64,000 nucleotides of DNA. Origin: Mycteria americana (Eukaryota; Chordata; Aves; Ciconiiformes; Ciconiidae). Position numbers and translations under genes: made by a program. Shown in pieces: positions 57,601 through 64,000 of the stretch (positions are counted from its first letter, which is position 1; each line of letters begins with the position of its first letter). The notes under the pieces were generated by a model. The model was not told the DNA's origin. It was given only the letters and a program-made list of their open reading frames with translations, and did no database searches. The stretch is from positions 52,111,562 to 52,175,561 of the forward strand of contig NC_134367.1 of assembly GCF_035582795.1 (NCBI RefSeq), read 5' to 3'.

Positions 57601-60600
57601 AGCAATCTAGGCCTTAATATAGAAGGGCATACCCAAGGAAACACCTTTCTCAAGGATGAAAAGCAACTTTTAATTAGAAACGGGGAGGGGAAGAATTAGC
57701 AATCCGCTCCTTTAATGCATCAACACGTGGAGTATGTGCAATATGGGTCATAAAACTCTTCCAGAGACACTTTCAAGGTTGACAGATTCCAAATTAAATC
57801 CACCTTAAAATTACTTAAGCGATTTTTGACGCATTGTCACCTCCCCACATGACGTGGCAGCTTCTTTCCTGGGTAGCACAGGGAAAGCACAAGCTTTGCC
57901 TGGAGGAGGAGGATGGAGCTGGGAGCAAAACGCTGCGCCCTGGGCTGGGGCTTCATGCCACAGCTCTCCTGTATGCAGAGGTGCCTACGCACGCTTAAAC
58001 TCATTTTCCTCTGCAGACAATTTCTGCCTGAACAGAAATTGCGCGAGATGTGCACTAGCACAAATCTATTGGGTAGCATTGCTGGAAAAGAGGATTCACA
58101 AACTTTTAAATCCTGGGTGACATCCACCTTGCAAACACTTAAACATGCAGTCCTAGTTTTTTCCGATACCAGCTTATATTCTTTCTGAGATATGTGTGTC
58201 CCGAGGGTCTAGGCCTGCTGCTATTTTAGGAGCTCCAGCATCAAAGAAGTGACTTTTGCTCCTTCCTACCCACTCTAGGCAGCCTGTAGCATTTACTGCC
58301 TTAAATCCTGCACGCTGGGCTTCCACTTCCAGCAGCTTTCCTGCCCACCAGCACTGCGACTCGGCTGGGCAGAGTGGGCTAGCGACCTGCCTCCAGCCGG
58401 GTTTTGCTCCGTCTGTCCCAGGCCCTCGAGGTGAAAGCAGCTTCTCCTCATGAGTAGGCTCTTCACCGTCTTGGGAAAGAAAGTTTTCAGCTACACTTGG
58501 CATTTCTGAGCTCTCTGTTGGCTCCTGCCCAGCCTGCTCGAATGTCACATCGTTTGCGCCATTGGCAGGGGGAAAGCTTTTATATAAGGGAACATAAATC
58601 AGTTTTGAAAGTGCTTTAACTGTCATAAAACATCTTCATGGGTAGCATTTAATCTAAACAGAAGATCCCAAATGTCTATGTCAATTATATGGGTTGTTTT
58701 TCTTAAATATGGCAAGTTGTAATGTTCTCTTTTCTTTACATTTTATTACTTTATACCAGTATGGGGGAACATTTTCTGTTAAACTTAGCTCATGTTTGTC
58801 ATTTCTTGACTTTCATGGTTTTATGTGAGATTGAGAAGTAACTCCCCTTACATCAGCAGAGTCACGTAGCTGCTGGCAGCGATGCTTGCAGTGTCCCCAA
58901 GCCTGAAAAGCTGCCTGAGGTCCAGGAAATCTAGAGTTAAAGCCGACTTACTTCCATTACTTTAAATGCATTTAAACAAGAGGTGTCAGGTGCCTAGAGA
59001 TCTGTAGCTAATCCACTTCTACATTTCTAAGGTCCTGTCCACAAGGTGAATACTCGCAGTTTGAAGTAGAAGAGTGGGTGACCATCAGCCCTCATTTAGG
59101 CAGGGAGAAGGGGCTGGTGGAGCTGAGCGTCAGGCAGGGGACATCAGAGGAGGGGGCCAAGGTTACAGATCAAAAAGTGACCTCGCTAAAGCAGTCCGCT
59201 CATGCTAACGCAAGCAGGTAATAATTCTGACTGAAAAACAAACCCTTTTGCTTTAGGGAGATGAAAGGAAATTCCCAGGTTATTCTGTGCATAGGGTCAG
59301 GTAGACAACTTGATTTTTGCGGAAATTTGCCATTTGTGCAGTAAAATAGCTGAGGAACCATACCTTCAAAGGTGGGACCATAAATTGACTCTCCTTCGTC
59401 TCCCTTTCCAGTTATGATGTCTGCAGGATAGATAAAAGTAACGGTCAGAGAGCAGGTTTATCACAGGCATTTTTGGGGGTTGTCGGTGAGCAGCTCAGCC
59501 GAGGTCAGAGACATGGGTTGCACATCAGCCTGGGGGAACAACTGCGTCCATCTTTCTGTTTTACTACTGAAGTTTTATCAGAACTTTGGGAAGAGCTCTG
59601 CTTCCGTCCCAAGAGATGGTCTCTCCATGGAGAACTATTTCACACAGCGCATTTAATCGCTGCCCCTCTGAGAAGGTCCAGCATCTCCTGCTGGGAGAGC
59701 TCCTGCGGTGGCAGTGGCCAGCCAAGGAAGGGGCGTCCTGGAGAAGGACACCTGTCCAAGGGAGTAGGGTTAGAATAAGGAAGGATGAAAATGTGGCTGT
59801 GATATTATGGTGAGTTAAGACCACTAACTTGTCTGAGAAAAGAGATTTGATAGGAGAAAAATTCCTACTGAACCAGATTTCTGATGAGTAAGGTGCTGAA
59901 CAAACCTGATGCATCTGTTTTTTAAATTTTTTTTTTAAAGAAGTCTGGTTTTGTTACTTTATTTAGACATTGTCTTATACCAGTCATGTTATGGTTAGTC
60001 CTCTACAGTAGCAAGCTTGTAATTTTAGGTTGCTTTTATGGACTACATAGATATCTGCATAGTTATTCATGAAAAGTAGGAGGTGTATCTTCAAAGTATA
60101 AACTTGAAATGGATTTAAGCACTCACATTTGGAGCAAAGCAAACACAGGTAAGAAATACATGTAGGTAAGATGCATGATAGACCAAAAGGGAGTAACAAA
60201 GGAAATGCCTTCTGATACACCTATCTTGACTACCCTGGGGATGTCAGTCAGGCAAGCTGTGTCACTCATCGTTCGTGGTGCCTTCCTCCTCGGTGCCACA
60301 CTCCAGGCATAGCGCTGGTGTTCAGACAACTCACCAGCACGTTTGCAAGGGCTCTGACACTTGGCTAAATGCCTCCATAAGTTAATCTCTCTATAAAACA
60401 ATATGTTTTGCTATGGATATTCTTAGTGTTTTCATGTTTCCAATTAGTTTCCTAATTACTTACCAAAGAACTTTATGGAAAAGAGTTTTAATATTTTTGA
60501 TTAGTTCCATAAATTCTTTTGAAAAGGTCTTGGATAATCAAAAGAACAAATTATCCAAACTTCTCCTGTCTTTAGAAAGTGAGATGGCTAAAAGAGAAAA

Positions 60601-63322
60601 TGTTTTCTGGTTTTTATATAGATATTAATTAAGAGATTAGCTTTGTCCTGGAGTTGTGTCTCCATGGATGAAGACTGTTATTCATGCAGATCATCCTCCC
60701 CGCCTTGTGCTGTAACTGAGTTTTACTCAGGACACCTGGAAACGCACCTCCTCCTTGGATCCACCCATTTTTCACAAGGCGATGAAAAAGGGAGTTTTTG
60801 TAGGTGAGCTCTCGGCCATCGCGGGAAGATGTTGCTCCTCCAGCACACAGGGCACGGAAATTCTCACAGGTCCTGGGACACGCGTCCGAAAAGAGCTGCA
60901 AAAACGAGAAGAGGAAAACGTGTGAAATTCCTAGCTGACATCCACTGGCCAGAGTTCTGTCCCCCCTCCTTCAGCAGGTGAAACCACCATGCTGGGTGGA
61001 CTTGTTTCTCGCTTTTGCTTTTCTCCTCTGTAACATACCTCAAAGAGCAGCCTCCCGACGGGCTGTTCCTCAATGGCTATCTCCAGGTACACAAACATGT
61101 GCTGTTTAAAGCAGAAAAACAAATGCAGTGAGGGAAAGGCCTGCTCTTCGTGCTGCACTCGCTTCCTAACGCAGGCCAGGGTCCAGCCTCCTGGCATGAA
61201 TGGTCTCAGAAAATGTCCACAGGATTGTCAATGCACAACAGTGTTCCTACTAATTTGTTTAAATAAACAAAAAGGTAGAGGATGTTTCACTTCATTCTGG
61301 GCAGAAATAATCCTAACAGTGTGTTAAAGAGAACTACTCGGCAGGGCCTGCTTCTTCCTCATTTATTTATTTACATGCCTGTTGCAGCCCATACAATACA
61401 GGCAGGAATAAATGAATCCACAGGAATGCCGGCCACCCTGCCAAAAAATGGACATTTGTCGCTCTTCACAGCCAGCCTCAAATCTGCATGCCATCAATGC
61501 CATAGCTTCTATGTTACTCATTTCAGTATGACATTGCCATAGCTTCTATGTTACTCATTTTAGTATGACATTTTATTTTTCTCTGTTCTTAATACTGTGT
61601 CAGCACCGGCTGCATCGCACCTCATGACACCATGGCATTTCAGGGGGTCTTGGCTGGGAAAGGAGAGGTTTGGAGTTGGGCTTTTGGTACCCAAGAATAA
61701 GGGTACCCACGAAGTTTGGTACCCAAGGGCTGGGTGGTTTGGGATTTTGGAGCAGCACATTTGCAGCATGGTCAGCAATGTGCTTTTGTTGGACTGTTCA
61801 TCCCTGAAGCAGTTAATACATGTCGGGCAACAGGACTAGTGTTTGCCCCTTCCTGGTTGCCAAGAGGCGTGGAGGCTCTGCCATCCTCGTCCTCGGCAGG
61901 GGATGCTCCGCGCCAGCCTTTCCATCCCCAGCTCTGGCCCTGCCATCGCAGGGCAGAAACCAAGAAACTGCCACCGGTGTGCTCACTCTCACAGAATCAC
62001 AGAATCGTATAGGTTGGAAAAGACCTTTAAGATCATCAAGTCCAACTGTAAACCTAACACTGCCAAGACCACCACTACACCATGTCCATAAGCACCTCAT
62101 CCAAATGTCTTTTAAATACTTCCAGGGATGGCGACTCAACCACTTCCCTGGGCAGCCTGTTCCAATGCTGGACAACCCTTTCAGTGAAGTAAAATTTCCT
62201 AATATCCAGTCTAAACCTCCCCTGGTGCAACTTGAGGCCATTTCCTCTCGTCCTATCACTTGTTACCTGGGAGAAGAGACCGACCCCCACCGCTCTACAA
62301 CCTCCTTTCAGGTAGTTGTAGAGAGCGATAAGGTCTCCCCTCAGCCTCCTTTTCTCCAGGCTAAACAGTCCCAGCTCCCTCAGCCGCTCCTCATAAGACT
62401 TGTGCTCCAGACCCTTCACCAGCTTCGTTGCCCTTCTCTGGACACGCTCCAGCACCTCAATGTCTCTCTTGTAGTGAGGGGCCCAAAACTGAACCTTCCT
62501 CCTTCCTCCTCGTGGTATCTGCCCTTTCATCTGACAGCCTCTCCAGCCACTTACAGACCTTGTACTCTTCTCGTAAAACAGTGCTACTTGCCTGGCTGTT
62601 TTTCAGATATTTTGTGTAGAAATCCTCAGCAATCGCTTGGTAAAGTGCCTCGGGCTTAAAGTCGCAATAGTCCCACTCATGGTGAGACCACTTGAGCAGC
62701 TCCTTCTCGTCCCCCAGCAGCTGGCCACCAACGAAGCACATCACCGAGGAGGCATACGCCCACACCTCACCTCTCAGTTCCTGCATTGCAGAGGGACAAC
62801 ATAAAGCCTCCAGGGATTATTTACACCTTTAGTGAAGAAGCAGTCAGTAACAATCCATCATGCCTGTGATATTTTTATGCCTTTCCTACTTTTCAAACCA
62901 CAAATCCTGCCAAGGGGAAGGGATTGGGCAGCTTTCGGTGAGGTGCGCTGATGCTGCATGCAGTTATGTGCCCTAAAGGTCTGGATCCTGCTGCTATGGT
63001 ACGTTATCGTGACGACAGTCACCTGGGTGTCACTTTAGCGGCAGCTCAGTCTGAACAGGAAAAGCACCCAGAGAGCCCCATCCTGCCCCGAAGGTCTCTG
63101 AGGACATTAAATAAAGCGGAGTGGAAAAGCCCGCTTCGGAAATCTGCAGATGGCACCGAGCTGCGAGATGCTGCAGCCCCGGGGAGAGGACTCGTGTCCA
63201 AAACAAGCTGAGGAAACGAGAGTTACCTTCTTTTTCTCCTGCAAATATTCATGCCATGCAAATTCTACTAAAGGCTGTATTACAGGATCTGCAAACTTGC
63301 TTGGAAACTTCAGCTTCAGAGC
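54490..63322 (-). CDS. PPIL6: PPIL6 (peptidylprolyl isomerase-like 6), lacking first coding exon
   Basis: Seven coding exons on the - strand: 63322-63227, 62780-62592, 61101-61039, 60895-60748, 59420-59364, 56197-56062 and 54601-54490. They code 266 residues; human PPIL6 has 311, and the missing N-terminal exon should lie beyond 64000. The N-terminal third is the PPIL6-specific region; the rest is a cyclophilin domain. Cyclophilin residues equivalent to CypA R55, Q63, A101 and L122 are kept (FHR, IQGGD, MAN, YLD), but F60, M61, F113, W121 and H126 are replaced by G, W, Y, Y and Y, so prolyl isomerase activity may be weak. Family knowledge: PPIL6 is tied to ciliated tissues; its role is unclear. 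Position next to CD164 matches human 6q21. One intron has a GC donor. Confidence 0.97.
55136..55178. repeat. CCCAT/CCATC pentanucleotide microsatellite
   Basis: An imperfect run of ATCCC/CATCC words lies in the last PPIL6 intron. On the gene strand it is G-rich (GGGAT). Confidence 0.85.
56062..56197 (-). CDS. PPIL6: PPIL6 exon 7
   Basis: The acceptor is TTTCCCTAG and the donor TTGG|GTAGGT. Forty-four full codons include [20 protein letters not shown] and [10 protein letters not shown], the core cyclophilin signature. Confidence 0.97.
56198..59363. other. PPIL6 intron 6, no exon recognised
   Basis: It includes a GC-rich stretch at 56.7-57.1 kb with AATAAA on the - strand (about 56819-56824) that looks slightly LTR-like, and a 150-codon - strand open frame at 58174-58626 without splice or family support. 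Confidence 0.4.
59364..59420 (-). CDS. PPIL6: PPIL6 exon 6
   Basis: The acceptor is TATCCTGCAG and the donor GAAG|GTATGG. It codes [19 protein letters not shown], the cyclophilin GGD-to-YG-FED loop. Confidence 0.96.
60748..60895 (-). CDS. PPIL6: PPIL6 exon 5
   Basis: The acceptor is TTTTTGCAG and the donor GGAG|GTGCGT. Forty-nine codons plus one base include [13 protein letters not shown] and the active-site strand [13 protein letters not shown], where Arg and Gln match CypA R55 and Q63. Confidence 0.96.
61039..61101 (-). CDS. PPIL6: PPIL6 exon 4 (cyclophilin domain start)
   Basis: The acceptor is TTTAAACAG and the donor GAG|GTATGT. Twenty-one codons: [20 protein letters not shown] plus E, the first strands of the cyclophilin fold. 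Confidence 0.95.
61498..61571. repeat. 37-bp tandem duplication
   Basis: Two adjacent 37-bp units starting TGCCATAGCTTCTATG differ at one base. The pair is in PPIL6 intron 3. Confidence 0.95.
61988..62497 (-). mobile_element. CR1 LINE 3' fragment in PPIL6 intron 3
   Basis: On the - strand about 150 codons of the CR1 ORF2 C-terminus are open ([20 protein letters not shown] and onward), and the element closes with paired ATTCTGTG near 61988. It is in the same orientation as PPIL6 and begins about 95 bases after the GC donor. Confidence 0.95.
62592..62780 (-). CDS. PPIL6: PPIL6 exon 3 (GC donor)
   Basis: The acceptor is GCAATGCAG. Sixty-three codons run from [20 protein letters not shown] to TKYLKNSQ. 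The next bases are CAG|GCAAGT, a GC donor with otherwise perfect consensus. Using it keeps phase 0 and joins HMFVYLE of exon 4 as in human. Confidence 0.93.
63227..63322 (-). CDS. PPIL6: PPIL6 exon 2
   Basis: The acceptor is ATAATCTAG and the donor AAG|GTAACT. Thirty-two codons include [20 protein letters not shown] and end YLQEKKK, closely matching the human protein. It is phase 0 at both ends. Confidence 0.93.
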
Positions 63323-64000
63323 CTAGATTATCAAGGTAAGGAAAAAAAATTGCTTACTAGCAGTTTAATATGCCCCCCCCCCATCCGATCACAGCTTGTA
63401 TTTCCCTCATGAACTACAGACTAAGCCATGTTCTGATCCAGTTATTGCACTGCACCCCTCATGCCTCTGGCGTCATTCCTGACACTTGCAGAAGTACACG
63501 GAAACTGTTCTAAATTCCTGTTTGCAGATGTAGTGGGTGTCTTGGTTTTCTGTGAAGGGCTGCTTCACAAATATTATTGAATTATACTGGTACTCCCTCC
63601 CACTCCCACATGAGATGGATGTAAGCAGTGAGATATTCAGAGATGTCTCTGAGCATCATCACTGCATTTTTGCATGCATTTTGCAGGCATGGGGAGTTGC
63701 AGTCCTCTATTGTCCCAGGAGGTTGGGCCCAGGGCCTTGGGGCAAGCAAGTGACTTGGTGAAAGCTGCAAGGTGAATGTTTCCAGTCCCCGTTGCTTGTA
63801 CCGTTGCCTCAGGAGCACACCGCTATTCAGATATGGGACATTGCTGTCCATGGATTTAGCCTCATCTCCATGTGGGCTGTACACAAGTGCCACAAGCTGG
63901 GGCTTAAAGCCAGCCCAGCTGGCCTTAAACAGAATAAAGCGAAGGAGTGACTTTCTATTCAGCTCCCAGTCGCTGTTGCTATTGTTGGGACAGTGGCTGG
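63323..64000. other. PPIL6 intron 1 (expected), no exon recognised
   Basis: I searched for the PPIL6 first coding exon here and did not find it. A - strand open frame runs from the window edge to 63582 without recognisable homology. Confidence 0.5.

Noticed and set aside
58174-58626. 150-codon - strand open frame in PPIL6 intron 6
   Set aside because: No flanking splice sites in a phase fitting PPIL6, no recognised family, and exons 6 and 7 join perfectly without it.
63582-64000. Long - strand open frame at the right edge (includes QLVALVYSPHGDEAKS)
   Set aside because: No resemblance to the PPIL6 N-terminus or any family I know, and no convincing donor; length is within chance for 64 kb.

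Overview
The window is vertebrate nuclear DNA and almost certainly avian. It carries several CR1 LINEs with the typical bird 3' end (an ATTCTGTG-type repeat), introns of modest length, a sharply defined CpG island, and three genes in an order I know from human 6q21: CCDC162 (+), CD164 (-), PPIL6 (-). I see no bacterial, plasmid, phage or CRISPR content. The species cannot be fixed from sequence alone.

Region 1 (1 to about 32.2 kb, + strand) holds the 3' half of CCDC162, a long coiled-coil protein gene that is a pseudogene in human. Sixteen exons can be traced with canonical splice sites and consistent phases. Two carry apparent disabling lesions: a 1-base deletion in the exon at 5011-5165 and an in-frame TGA at 17882-17884. 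The introns hold an old CR1 at 1-2190, further CR1 relics near 16.3-17.2 and 20.5-21.3 kb, and a younger CR1 at about 25.78-27.55 kb.

Region 2 (about 32.2-46.1 kb, - strand) is a complete CD164 (endolyn, sialomucin core protein 24): six coding exons, 231 codons plus stop, a 3 kb 3' UTR, and a CpG-island promoter with a TFEB/CLEAR-like E-box, a CCAAT box and a GC box. Exon 4 is a 21-bp tandem repeat coding seven copies of a heptapeptide that carries an N-glycosylation sequon. CCDC162 and CD164 converge tail to tail, and a candidate CCDC162 terminal exon abuts the CD164 poly(A) signal.

Region 3 (about 46-54 kb) is intergenic. It holds a pair of inverted repeats of about 165 bp flanking 1.76 kb, possibly a decayed DNA transposon, and a retroviral LTR-like segment.

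Region 4 (about 54.4-64 kb, - strand) is PPIL6, a cyclophilin-domain protein. Seven coding exons, from exon 2 to the stop codon, are present. The first coding exon lies beyond the right edge. One PPIL6 intron uses a GC-AG splice pair and contains a 3' CR1 fragment.

I found no new molecular system. The items most worth following are the CCDC162 lesions, the CD164 sequon repeat, the tail-to-tail 3' end arrangement and the unexplained inverted-repeat element.
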